Of a stretch of DNA of 37,400 bases, positions 8,101-13,915 are shown one piece after another. The notes under the pieces were generated by a model, which did not search any database, was not told the origin of the DNA, and saw only the letters and a program-made list of their open reading frames with translations. The DNA comes from a virus. Position 1 is the stretch's first letter. The number at the start of each line of letters is the position of its first letter. The stretch is from positions 1 through 37,400 of IMG/VR virus record IMGVR_UViG_3300018481_000041; one strand, written 5' to 3'. Both the position numbers and the translations under genes were made by a program.

Positions 8101-8945
8101 CTCTGCTTGATGGGAAGCTTGCCCCCTTCCTAGAAGGGGCAGAGGATCATGAAGTGAATGAGCATGGCAGTCAGTTGGCCTTCGCTCTTCGAATCGCACT
8201 CAACATCGTCTACGGACTAACGTCCGCCAAGTTCTCAAATCCGTTCAAGGACAATCGGAACGTAGACAACATCGTGGCAAAACGCGGCGCCCTGTTCATG
8301 ATCGAGTTGAAGCACGCCTTGCAGTCTAAGGGCTGGCAGGTTATCCACATTAAGACCGATTCGATCAAGATCGCAAACGTAATACCCGATACACCTGAAG
8401 CTGAAGAAGTCATCAGCTATATCGAGACATTTGGATATCTGCATGGCTATGACTTCGATCTCGAAGCTCAGTACGACAAGTTCTGTCTGGTGAACGACGC
8501 AGTGTATATCACACGTACCAACATGCTACCCGGTGAAGTGAAGTGGACTGTAGTGGGTTCGCAATACCAGCATCCGTACGTGTACAAGATGCTCTTCTCA
8601 CACGAAGAGCTGACATTCGACGACTTCTGTGAGACTAAGAACGTCACGCAGGGGACAATGTACCTCGACAAGGAGCACCATGAAGATCTGGATTATCGCA
8701 ACATGCGTCACCTCGGGCGCACTGGGCGCTTTGTACCTGTGGCAACGGGGGGCGGAACTCTCTATCGATACAAAGATGAAAGATACTACGCCGTAACAGG
8801 CACGAAGGGCCATCTCTGGATCGAAGCTGAGGTGGCGAAGGCACGACCTGATCTTGAGATAGACATGTCGTACTTCGAGAAGCTGAAAGATGATGCAATC
8901 AAATCAATTGAACGCTTCGGATCATTCGAGGAGTTCGTAAACTAA
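5157..8945 (+). CDS. SF3 helicase - AEP primase - family B DNA polymerase fusion
   Basis: 1262 residues from GTG 5157, with a very strong AAGGAAGGAGGTG just upstream. An N-terminal D5-like SF3 helicase has Walker A YGPAGSGKST (K186), AIQHDGDLS and GSNQPVKISDAKSGLIRR. The middle region carries the three motifs of an archaeo-eukaryotic primase: VIDFD (D503, D505), SGDGVHLHY (H540) and GIEVKV (E561). The C-terminal half is a family B polymerase with a proofreading exonuclease: FDVE (D703), YNRRYD, YCVND (D842). Polymerase motif A is DVVSMHP (D940), motif B RIALNIVYG, motif C KTDS (D1068). Motif C has Lys in place of the first Asp of DTDS. It would unwind, prime and copy phage DNA from one polypeptide. 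The same fusion occurs, to my recollection, in related siphophages. Confidence 0.92.
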   Translation: MDFYQIRTKETKDGKTMLYPDFKIGRSKDLMVQGRTFYAIWDEEQGLWSRDEYDVQRLVDDDLQREADRLKAETGVQYFPMFMSSFGSQMWTQFRKFIGQISDNSRPLDSKVIFANTAMKKSDYASHTLSYSLGEGDISAWDELVGTLYSEEERAKIEWAIGSIVSGDSKKIQKFLVFYGPAGSGKSTILNILERLFEGYTTTFDGKALGSSSGTFATEAFKHNPLVAIQHDGDLSRLEDNTRLNSIISHEQMTMNEKYKPSYTARVEALLFVGSNQPVKISDAKSGLIRRLIDIHPSGVKIPIRHYNALVQQIDFELGAIAHHCLETYLSMGKNYYNSYRPMEMMLQTDIFFNFIEAYYDVFKGQDKITLKQAYSMYKEYCAESGIERPMPQYKMREELRNYFEDFKDRGELDGVSVRSLYTGFNAEKFKTPVVKEEGRSFSLVMEETVSLMDETFGDQPAQLANKDGIPGKKWTNVKTTLQDIDTSELHFLKVPKNLVVIDFDLKELNGHTALERNLEAASSWPPTYAEISQSGDGVHLHYTYDGDVSTLAQNYAAGIEVKVFSGDASLRRRLTFCNRIPIEVINSGLPLKKQKEKMLKAKTITSERGLRELIQRNLRKEIHPGTKPSVDFIAQILEDAYESGMKYDVSDLRPKIMAFANNSTNQAMTSIKVVLKMKFASKEEVEPDAVVEVEDDRIVLFDVEVYKNLFIVCWKFRGDPVVVKMINPSAHEVEALFKLKLTGFYNRRYDNHILYAASMGYSVEQLFDLSQKLIVDKNANAPFAAAYNISYADIWDFSTKKQGLKKFEIDLGISHMELDLPWDEPVDEKDWLRVVEYCVNDVIATEAVLEDRWQDFVARQILAELSGLTVNDTTQRHTAQIVFGNDKNPQRQFVYTNLSEQFPGYKFELGKSSYRGEDPGEGGYVYAEPGIYENVLLMDVVSMHPRTIQILNLFGPYTQNYVDLIDARVAIKHQEYEKARTLLDGKLAPFLEGAEDHEVNEHGSQLAFALRIALNIVYGLTSAKFSNPFKDNRNVDNIVAKRGALFMIELKHALQSKGWQVIHIKTDSIKIANVIPDTPEAEEVISYIETFGYLHGYDFDLEAQYDKFCLVNDAVYITRTNMLPGEVKWTVVGSQYQHPYVYKMLFSHEELTFDDFCETKNVTQGTMYLDKEHHEDLDYRNMRHLGRTGRFVPVATGGGTLYRYKDERYYAVTGTKGHLWIEAEVAKARPDLEIDMSYFEKLKDDAIKSIERFGSFEEFVN

Positions 8946-8955
8946 GGAGCATCTG

Positions 8956-9339
8956 TTGTTGGAATCAATTGAAGACTGCGACGTGGAGCTGGTCAGGCTC
9001 GACAAAGAACTGGCCCGTTTGAACTTGGAGAGGGATCACGTTGTCGCAGTGCGTGATCTCTACGAGATGCAGAGTGCCTTGGAGACAATCTCGGAAGAGA
9101 TGTCAAACCAGCCCCTGCCCCTTTCAACGTACCCGCTGTACTCTGAGATCATCACCATCATCCGAGACAATCCCGGACTCAATGGGGTGGGTGTGCGGGA
9201 GAACTTGGTGACGGACATGGAGCCGCGCAAACTCAGCTACACCTTGCGTGCCATGCGCGAGAAGGGCTACATCGAGAATCGCGGTGGGCAGGGACGAAGC
9301 GGAAGCTGGTACGTCAAAATGATCGAAGAGGGTGAGTAA
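8956..9339 (+). CDS. Coiled-coil plus winged-helix DNA-binding protein
   Basis: 127 residues from TTG 8956 (TTG 8959 is equally possible), with AAGGAG at 8944-8949. The first half is a coiled coil (LVRLDKELARLNLERDHVV). The second half looks like a winged helix-turn-helix: IITIIRDNPGLNGVGVRENL, then PRKLSYTLRAMREKGYIENR and a short beta wing GRSGSWYV. It sits between the replication polyprotein and the ssDNA-binding candidate with a one-base overlap to the latter. It could be a replication accessory protein or a regulator of this operon. Confidence 0.7.
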   Translation: MLESIEDCDVELVRLDKELARLNLERDHVVAVRDLYEMQSALETISEEMSNQPLPLSTYPLYSEIITIIRDNPGLNGVGVRENLVTDMEPRKLSYTLRAMREKGYIENRGGQGRSGSWYVKMIEEGE

Positions 9340-9821
9340 TGCCGCCAGATAATTCAGTAGTGATGGAAGGTGTCAAGATCATCTTCCGCAATTTCGTGGG
9401 CAGGCCAACCGGGTTCAATCAGGAAGGTGACCGGAACTTCGGGGTCCTTCTGAGCGATGAAGTCGCCGAGATGATGAACGCTGACGGTTGGAACGTCAAG
9501 ATGCTTGAGCCGCGTCCCGATCACGAAGAGGAAGAGGTCGCCAAGCCGTTCTTGCCGTGCTTCCTGAAGTACCACGGTCGGAACGGACCGGTGCGTCCCC
9601 CATTGGTGGTGCTGATCACCAGCCGTGGTCGTACCAATCTGGGCGAGGATGACATCGAACTCCTCGACTTCGCAGACATTGTCAACGTGGACCTGATCGT
9701 CCGACCCTTCGCTTGGGAGCACAACAACAAGACGGGCATCAAGGCGATGGTCAAGTCGATGTTCGTCACGATCGAGGAGGACTATCTCGAGCGGAAGTAC
9801 GCAGAGATGGATGTCCAGTGA
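9339..9821 (+). CDS. Probable single-stranded DNA-binding protein (OB-fold type)
   Basis: 160 residues from ATG 9339, ATGA-type overlap with the previous gene, GAGG in front. The sequence is beta-rich (VVMEGVKIIFRNFVG, RNFGVLLSDEVAEMM, PLVVLITSRGRTNL) and ends in a strongly acidic stretch (IEEDYLERKYAEMD). An acidic C-terminal tail is typical of phage ssDNA-binding proteins of the T7 gp2.5 kind. Related siphophages carry a similar protein beside the replication polyprotein. No sequence motif proves the fold; the assignment rests on position, tail and size. Confidence 0.6.
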   Translation: MPPDNSVVMEGVKIIFRNFVGRPTGFNQEGDRNFGVLLSDEVAEMMNADGWNVKMLEPRPDHEEEEVAKPFLPCFLKYHGRNGPVRPPLVVLITSRGRTNLGEDDIELLDFADIVNVDLIVRPFAWEHNNKTGIKAMVKSMFVTIEEDYLERKYAEMDVQ

Positions 9822-9913
9822 TCGGTGGCATGGCTCTTGGAGCATTGATTCTATTGATTGGGATCCTGATTGGGTATGGCCTAGGCAGTATCAAAGTTCC
9901 GGAGGAAGACTAA
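9818..9913 (+). CDS. Very small membrane protein
   Basis: 31 residues from GTG 9818, overlapping the previous stop by four bases. ATG 9830 in the same frame is an alternative start. Apart from the acidic C-terminus (KVPEED), it is one hydrophobic glycine-rich helix, GALILLIGILIGYGLGSI. It ends in TAATG with the next gene, whose ribosome site GGAGGA lies inside its last codons. Function unknown. Confidence 0.55.
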   Translation: MIGGMALGALILLIGILIGYGLGSIKVPEED

Positions 9914-10212
9914 TGGCAGCTGTCAAGGCACTGCGGTATGTGCGCAAGCCCTTGTATGTGGATGCGGTGCAAGTCACCGAGAAGAATTTCAAAGCCCTGG
10001 CGACGTGGTGTCAGGGTGAGATTCGCAGCGACGGCACCAACGAGTACATCCATGTCAGGGTGCACACGCCGAAGAACGCCAGGCAGACCCAGGCTTTCGT
10101 TGGGGACTGGCTGCTCTACACCGACATGGGGTACAAGGTGTATTCCAACAAGGCGTTTCAGGAGAACTTCAGCCTGTACGCAGATATGGGAGGTGACTCA
10201 AATAATCAGTAA
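9913..10212 (+). CDS. Conserved small phage protein of unknown function
   Basis: 99 residues from ATG 9913 with GGAGGA seven bases upstream. Longer starts in the frame lie in the previous genes. The protein reads RKPLYVDAVQVTEKNFKALA, then a block RQTQAFVGDWLLYTDMGYKV, then VYSNKAFQENF. This combination of Val-x-Ala-hydrophobic and GDW blocks is common in small phage proteins of unknown role. No membrane segment. It lies in the run of short genes between replication proteins and the Rpf domain. Confidence 0.7.
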   Translation: MAAVKALRYVRKPLYVDAVQVTEKNFKALATWCQGEIRSDGTNEYIHVRVHTPKNARQTQAFVGDWLLYTDMGYKVYSNKAFQENFSLYADMGGDSNNQ

Positions 10213-10318
10213 CGAGGAACTGAAGAAGGTCGCACCGCAGTTGGCGGCCGGTTGGTGGACGTCGAAGACGCCTGCCGAGAAGGAGTGGTACATCAAGTTC
10301 TGGCGGAGCTGCCGCTGA
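10193..10318 (+). CDS. Small protein of unknown function
   Basis: 41 residues if GTG 10193 is the start, overlapping the previous gene by 20 bases. The strong site GGGAGG (10188-10193) abuts that GTG directly, which is too close for normal initiation. The frame has no ATG, GTG or TTG a few codons further on, only ATA (10202) and ATC (10205). The end of the protein (KTPAEKEWYIKFWRSCR) is rich in aromatic and basic residues. Its stop overlaps the next gene's ATG. Start uncertain, function unknown. Confidence 0.45.
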   Translation: MTQIISNEELKKVAPQLAAGWWTSKTPAEKEWYIKFWRSCR

Positions 10319-10629
10319 TGGTCATCGGCTTGCTGATCCTTGCTTTGCTTACACCATCAGTGAGTGAGGCAAGGGTCAACCGCTGGAAGATCGTCAAGCC
10401 ATATAACGCGAAGCTCGAGCGTATGGCTAACTGTGAGAGCACCAAGCGCTGGTTCATCAACACGGGTAACGGCTATTTTGGTGGGCTTCAGTTCAACTTG
10501 AAAACTTGGCGATCAGTGGGAGGTAGGGGATACCCACACCAGAACAGCATCATCGAACAGAAATACCGAGCAGTGAAGCTGATCAAGCGGCGGGGTTACC
10601 AGCCATGGCCTCGCTGTGGGTATGCTTGA
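10318..10629 (+). CDS. Secreted Rpf-type peptidoglycan hydrolase
   Basis: 103 residues from ATG 10318 (ATGA overlap), GGAG at 10303-10306. A signal peptide is evident (MVIGLLILALLTPSVSEA). A single resuscitation-promoting-factor domain follows, related to lysozyme and lytic transglycosylases. It shows LERMANCES, INTGNGYFGGLQFNLKTW, GGRGYPHQ, EQKYRAVKLIKRRGYQPWP and a final Cys. The catalytic glutamate is E40, next to C39, which probably bridges to the Cys near the end. Rpf proteins cleave cell-wall glycan and belong to Actinobacteria, which fixes the host phylum. It is a free-standing secreted domain in the replication region, far from the endolysin at 17877. Role in lysis, spread or waking dormant hosts is open. 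Confidence 0.85.
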   Translation: MVIGLLILALLTPSVSEARVNRWKIVKPYNAKLERMANCESTKRWFINTGNGYFGGLQFNLKTWRSVGGRGYPHQNSIIEQKYRAVKLIKRRGYQPWPRCGYA

Positions 10630-10709
10630 GCGGACTTGCAGTGTTGGTTCTGTGCATATCGTGTCTCACGGTGCTTGCTGTAGTGGTTTTCATAATACTG
10701 TTATTCTGA
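10605..10709 (+). CDS. Very small hydrophobic protein (holin-like?)
   Basis: 34 residues from ATG 10605, overlapping the Rpf gene's last 25 bases in another frame. After MASLWVC the rest is almost entirely hydrophobic (LAVLVLCISCLTVLAVVVF, then IILLF). It would span the membrane once. The ribosome site is weak (GCGGGG), so the gene is tentative. Its place directly behind a secreted cell-wall hydrolase makes a membrane partner plausible. Confidence 0.4.
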   Translation: MASLWVCLSGLAVLVLCISCLTVLAVVVFIILLF

Positions 10710-10914
10710 GTGGGGCCCCGGGCTAGTACGGCCTGCGACCGTTAACTCGTGGACGGGAGTGTCTTAATAGACAGCTCAGAAAAGGACTCACCTGGGAGCG
10801 TATGTCCGGGTGATAGGGTGGGCGTCTCTTTGCAATAAAAAGCTCCGTCAATGTGCGGATGTCTGGGCAAAGGGGCGTCCACCTGCGCGTCTTCAACATG
10901 GACTGGAATTTTTT
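10710..10914 (+). other. Structured non-coding stretch
   Basis: About 205 bases without a convincing gene. It opens with the palindrome GGGGCCCC (10712-10719). A hairpin follows at 10757-10777: GAG-TGTCT, loop TAAT, AGACA-g-CTC. Another lies at 10789-10812: CACCTGG, ten-base loop, CCGGGTG with one U-G pair. GTCCA (10877-10881) pairs with TGGAC (10899-10903) and is followed by AATTTTTT, a weak terminator-like end. No tRNA T-arm or known riboswitch pattern is recognisable. A GTG at 10810 opens the frame of the next small gene, but without a good ribosome site. Confidence 0.5.
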
Positions 10915-11013
10915 ATGACCGATCTACGTTGGTTTGTACTTGGATTCATCTGTGGGGTTATCTGCCTCACGGTATTACTCATCCTCATCGAGAAGTGGAA
11001 GCAGAGAAGATAG
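10915..11013 (+). CDS. Very small single-helix membrane protein
   Basis: 32 residues from ATG 10915: MTDLRW, a hydrophobic helix FVLGFICGVICLTVLLILI, and a basic tail EKWKQRR. The topology would put the tail inside by the positive-inside rule. A longer version from GTG 10810 is open, but its extra residues look like non-coding sequence. There is no clear ribosome site, only GGA before a T-run. It ends in TAGTG with the next frame. Function unknown. Confidence 0.5.
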   Translation: MTDLRWFVLGFICGVICLTVLLILIEKWKQRR

Positions 11014-11288
11014 TGCCTCGTATCAAATTCCTCAAACCCAAAGGACTCAAGAAGTGCCCCCGCTGTGAAATGCCCGGGGGTCTAATTTACTGTCGACGCT
11101 GTCATGGAGAAAGGAGGACAATTGAGGGAGCTAGGCGAACACCAGAAGAAAGCACTGGCGGAACTCCACAACGGATCGATCTTGTGGGGAGCAGTCGGTA
11201 CGGGAAAGTCTCGAGTCGCGCTCGCGTACTACAAGCAGAACGAGTCACCGCGCAACATCTACGTGATCACAACCGCGAAAAAACGTGA
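11013..11288 (+). CDS. Zinc-ribbon-like small protein overlapping the helicase gene
   Basis: The frame from GTG 11013, which overlaps the previous stop, encodes [20 protein letters not shown] and then [11 protein letters not shown]. The CPRC and CRRC pairs look like a zinc-binding ribbon. The frame then runs on to 11288 inside the helicase gene, where its composition is only that expected from an out-of-frame reading. Either the protein really ends with a long overlap, or a +1 shift near 11100-11122 joins the ribbon to the helicase. The first 30 codons are the supported part. Confidence 0.45.
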   Translation: MPRIKFLKPKGLKKCPRCEMPGGLIYCRRCHGERRTIEGARRTPEESTGGTPQRIDLVGSSRYGKVSSRARVLQAERVTAQHLRDHNREKT

Positions 11289-12276
11289 CACGCTCGACTG
11301 GATCACTGAAGCCGCATATCTGAATGTCAACGCAGATCAGCTGACAATCGACTCGTGGAACAACATCCAGAAGTACGACAAGATAGTCGGAGCCTTCTTC
11401 GTCTTCGATGAGCAGCGATTGGTGGGTAGAGGTAAATGGGTGAAGGCGTTCCTCCGGATAGCCAAGAAGAACCGCTGGATCATGCTGAGCGCCACTCCCG
11501 GCGATACATGGATGGATTATGTGCCCGTCTTTGTCGCCAACGGCTTCTACAGGAATCGGACCGAATTCATAGCCGAACACGTGATCCAAGCGCCGTACGT
11601 GAATTACTTCAAGGTACAGCGGTATGTAAACGTGAACAAGCTGGTGAAGCAGCGCAACGAGCTGCTTGTCCGTATGCGCTATGCCCGGGAGACTGTTAGA
11701 CACACCAAAATCGTCTGGACCGATTACAACGTCGAGATGTGGGAGACGGTGGTCAAGCAGAGATGGAATCCGTGGCTGAACAAGCCCATCAGAGATGCCG
11801 GAGAGCTGTTCGCGTTGATGCGGAGGGTGGTCAACGGTGATCCATCGCGTGTGAGGGCCGTAGAGGGGCTTCTAACGGCACACAATAGGCTGATAGTGTT
11901 CTACAACTTCAACTACGAGTTGGAGGCTCTACGGGGCTTATATGGGCTCACAGAGCTGAGAGAGTGGAACGGTCACAAGCATGAGGAGATCCCAGACACA
12001 GAGAAGTGGCTATATCTGGTACAGTACACAGCAGGCTCTGAGGGCTGGAATTGCATCTCAACGGATGCTATGTGCTTCTATTCGCTCACTTCGAGCTATA
12101 AGAAGTGGGAGCAGGCGCATGGGAGGATTGACCGGATAAATACGCCATTTTTGAATCTGTTTTATCACACATTGCGATCGAAGACCCAAATCGACACTGC
12201 AATCTGGCGTAGTTTGAGTGCGAAAAAGGACTTCAATTTCAACGAATTTGACCTCAAAATGTTGGATTGGAATTAG
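11122..12276 (+). CDS. SF2 (SNF2-like) DNA helicase
   Basis: 384 residues from TTG 11122. AAAGGAGG at 11110-11117 sits at the right distance from this TTG and too far for other starts; ATG 11104 lies before the ribosome site. Motifs in order: Walker [10 protein letters not shown] (K29), DEQR at 96-99 (motif II), SATPGD from S123 (motif III), [11 protein letters not shown] (motif V) and HGRIDR from G334 (motif VI). It is short for the family, with no accessory domains. In related phages the same compact helicase accompanies the SF3-primase-polymerase fusion. It probably remodels replication or recombination intermediates. Confidence 0.88.
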   Translation: MRELGEHQKKALAELHNGSILWGAVGTGKSRVALAYYKQNESPRNIYVITTAKKRDTLDWITEAAYLNVNADQLTIDSWNNIQKYDKIVGAFFVFDEQRLVGRGKWVKAFLRIAKKNRWIMLSATPGDTWMDYVPVFVANGFYRNRTEFIAEHVIQAPYVNYFKVQRYVNVNKLVKQRNELLVRMRYARETVRHTKIVWTDYNVEMWETVVKQRWNPWLNKPIRDAGELFALMRRVVNGDPSRVRAVEGLLTAHNRLIVFYNFNYELEALRGLYGLTELREWNGHKHEEIPDTEKWLYLVQYTAGSEGWNCISTDAMCFYSLTSSYKKWEQAHGRIDRINTPFLNLFYHTLRSKTQIDTAIWRSLSAKKDFNFNEFDLKMLDWN

Positions 12277-12414
12277 ATGTTGGCAGATTTGACAAGAGGC
12301 GTTCAGAACTTTTTGGCTCTAGAATGGGAAAAACGTCGATTTTGGGGGAAAACCCTTTCTGCCATATCTGTTCCTAAAACTCTATCCTACGCAGGAGATC
12401 TCAATATCCAGTAG
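12277..12414 (+). CDS. Possible small ORF after the helicase
   Basis: A 45-codon frame begins with ATG directly after the helicase stop (TAGATG) and ends at TAG 12412-12414. It would encode MLADLTRGVQNFLALEWEKR and then a mixed basic/hydrophobic stretch. Codon use is A/T-rich compared with neighbours and the ribosome site is weak. Its end lies inside a hairpin (12402-12426). It may be chance; I list it because it fills half of an otherwise empty gap. Confidence 0.25.
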   Translation: MLADLTRGVQNFLALEWEKRRFWGKTLSAISVPKTLSYAGDLNIQ

Positions 12415-12426
12415 TGGTAGATATTG
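12402..12426. repeat. Inverted repeat with flanking direct repeats
   Basis: CAATATC (12402-12408) and GATATTG (12420-12426) are perfect 7-bp arms around an 11-base loop. GAT and ATC outside the arms could extend the stem past a mismatch. On either side lie the similar words GTTCCTAAAACT (12370-12381) and GTTCCTGTAAAACT (12433-12446). The region is A/T-rich and precedes the gene at 12530. It could be an operator or an RNA element. Confidence 0.45.
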
Positions 12427-12529
12427 GGTATCGTTCCTGTAAAACTTCTTGAGCCGATATTTCTTGGCAAAATTTTTCTCTACCTACAAGGCCGTGTTTC
12501 ATACAAGTGCCGTTTAGAAAAGGAGTGAT

Positions 12530-13024
12530 ATGGAAACATGGAGGCCTATACCTGAGTTTCCAAATTATGAAGTGAGCAATTATGGGCAAGTAGCAAACAT
12601 CGTCTCAGGACGAATCATGGCCCTAAACATGAATCAGTATGACGTGGTCTTCGTTGGAGTATGGGATGGTGGAATGCAGTTCAAGCGGTCTGTTCCCCTA
12701 CTTGTAGCTAAGGCATTCATTCCCCAACCATATTCCGCGTATGACACCCCTATCAATTTGGATGGTGATCGTTGGAACAATACTGTTGAGAATCTAGAAT
12801 GGCGACCTAGGTGGTTCGCTGTCAAATACAACCGGCAGTTCAGGTATCGGTATCGTCATCATATTCGGTTTCAGATTGAGGACATGGCAACTGGAGAGAT
12901 CAGTGCCAATTCTCTCGAGTGCGCTAAGAGGTACGGATTGTTAGAAGAGGATCTGGTTGACTCTATTAGTAACCGTACCTACGTGTGGCCTACCTATCAG
13001 CAGTTCAGAGCACTAGGAAACTAG
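12530..13024 (+). CDS. NUMOD4/HNH-like protein with altered catalytic site
   Basis: 164 residues from ATG 12530 with AAAGGAG eight bases upstream. The N-terminus is NUMOD4-like (ETWRPIPEFPNYEVSNYGQV). The middle matches the HNH_3 pattern, where VHRLVA-x-AFIP and NH-x-DGD-x-x-NN-x-x-NLEW are usual. Here it reads VPLLVAKAFIP and PINLDGDRWNNTVENLEW, so both histidines of the active site are gone. The C-terminal half is basic (KYNRQFRYRYRHHIRF) and ends with a short helical module. It may bind DNA without cutting. Codon use is more A/T-rich than its neighbours, suggesting recent acquisition. Confidence 0.7.
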   Translation: METWRPIPEFPNYEVSNYGQVANIVSGRIMALNMNQYDVVFVGVWDGGMQFKRSVPLLVAKAFIPQPYSAYDTPINLDGDRWNNTVENLEWRPRWFAVKYNRQFRYRYRHHIRFQIEDMATGEISANSLECAKRYGLLEEDLVDSISNRTYVWPTYQQFRALGN

Positions 13025-13033
13025 CTATTAGCC

Positions 13034-13057
13034 CGCGTGTAAAACGCGGATTATGAT
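13034..13057 (+). promoter_or_regulatory. Promoter with inverted-repeat element (P2)
   Basis: CGCGTGTAAAACGCG (13034-13048) is followed by the -10-like hexamer TATGAT (13052-13057) at the same 18-base offset as in the promoter at 1686-1709. CCGCG (13033-13037) and CGCGG (13045-13049) form a 5-bp inverted repeat. The downstream sequence AGAAGAGA resembles the AAGAGA behind the first promoter. It would drive the nuclease genes and the RNA-polymerase-like gene. Confidence 0.6.
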
Positions 13058-13095
13058 AGAAGAGACAGAAAACCTCTAGAACTCGGGATAACATT

Positions 13096-13386
13096 TTGGC
13101 CGAAAACCGGTATCAAGCAAAGCTCATCAAGACCCTCTATGCCTTGTTCCCGGGTGCCATCGTTTTGAAGAACGACCCTGGTTATTTGCAAGGCATGTTG
13201 GATCTCACCATTCTCTGGGGCAAGCATTGGGCATCCCTGGAGGTGAAGGATTCTCCCAAGGCCCCGCGTCAACCGAATCAAGAATATTATGTCCGCCAAC
13301 TTGACGACATGTCGTTCGCGGCTTTCATCTACCCTGAGAATGAAGCGGAGGTTTTGAGTGCGCTTCAACAGGCATTTGCTTCGTGA
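13096..13386 (+). CDS. VRR-NUC-type PD-(D/E)XK nuclease
   Basis: 96 residues from TTG 13096, the first gene after the promoter at 13034-13057. The ribosome site is poor (CGGGATAA). The fold signature is visible: N-terminal helix NRYQAKLIKTLYALFPGA, then GYLQGMLDLTIL with D36, then ASLEVK with E49 and K51. This is the D...ExK core of VRR-NUC nucleases, which cut branched DNA. The C-terminus is a helix (EAEVLSALQQAF). It overlaps the next gene by 29 bases. Such small standalone VRR-NUC proteins usually accompany phage helicases of the type found at 11122. Confidence 0.85.
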   Translation: MAENRYQAKLIKTLYALFPGAIVLKNDPGYLQGMLDLTILWGKHWASLEVKDSPKAPRQPNQEYYVRQLDDMSFAAFIYPENEAEVLSALQQAFAS

Positions 13387-13915
13387 GAATGAACACGCAT
13401 TTCTGAGTCCCAGTTATTACCACTGGATCAACTACACGCCAGCTCGTCTAGCTGAACGCTGGACTACGATGCAGGCTGCAGCTGCTGGTACGGCTCAACA
13501 TGAGTATGCACACAACGAGATCAGGGCTGGTAGACTTTCGAGTTACGTCGGCACACTCGGAATGTACATCAATGACTGCATCGAGAACAAGATGGTCACT
13601 GAACAAGTCCTGTTCTATTCTGAAAATGCGTTTGGAACCACAGATGCAATATCATTCAGATATAGAACTCTGCGCATATTTGATTTGAAGACTGGCCGAA
13701 GCAAAGTGTCGATACATCAGCTCGAGGTGTACGTCGCTCTCTTCTGTCTCGAGTATCAAGTTGATCCACGTGGAATCAAGATCGAGCTTCGCATCTATCA
13801 AGACGATGAAGTTCAGATCTATGATGCTGACCCCGAAGATATCTTGTTCATCATGGACAAGATCATCGAGTTCGACAAGATGATCGAACAACTACGGCTA
13901 GAGGAGGAGCTATGA
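13358..13915 (+). CDS. RecB/Cas4-type PD-(D/E)XK exonuclease
   Basis: 185 residues from GTG 13358, six bases after GGAGG (13347-13351) and overlapping the preceding gene. The order of motifs fits the RecB/Cas4 nuclease superfamily: SPSYYHWINYTPARL, then AAAGTAQHEYAH with the leading His, then GTTDAISF with Asp, then IFDLKTGRSKVS with D109 and K111, then QLEVYVALF with Gln. The usual C-terminal iron-sulphur cysteines of Cas4 are absent. It probably degrades or resects double-stranded DNA in recombination, next to the other nuclease. GAGGAGG at its end serves the next gene. Confidence 0.85.
   Translation: MRFNRHLLRENEHAFLSPSYYHWINYTPARLAERWTTMQAAAAGTAQHEYAHNEIRAGRLSSYVGTLGMYINDCIENKMVTEQVLFYSENAFGTTDAISFRYRTLRIFDLKTGRSKVSIHQLEVYVALFCLEYQVDPRGIKIELRIYQDDEVQIYDADPEDILFIMDKIIEFDKMIEQLRLEEEL

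Noticed and set aside
10710-10914. tRNA gene in the structured gap
   Set aside because: No T-arm GTTCRA element, no cloverleaf and no acceptor-stem pairing on either strand.
12289-12325. Consensus -35 TTGACA (12289-12294) with TAGAAT (12320-12325)
   Set aside because: Spacing is 25 bases, too long for a housekeeping promoter.
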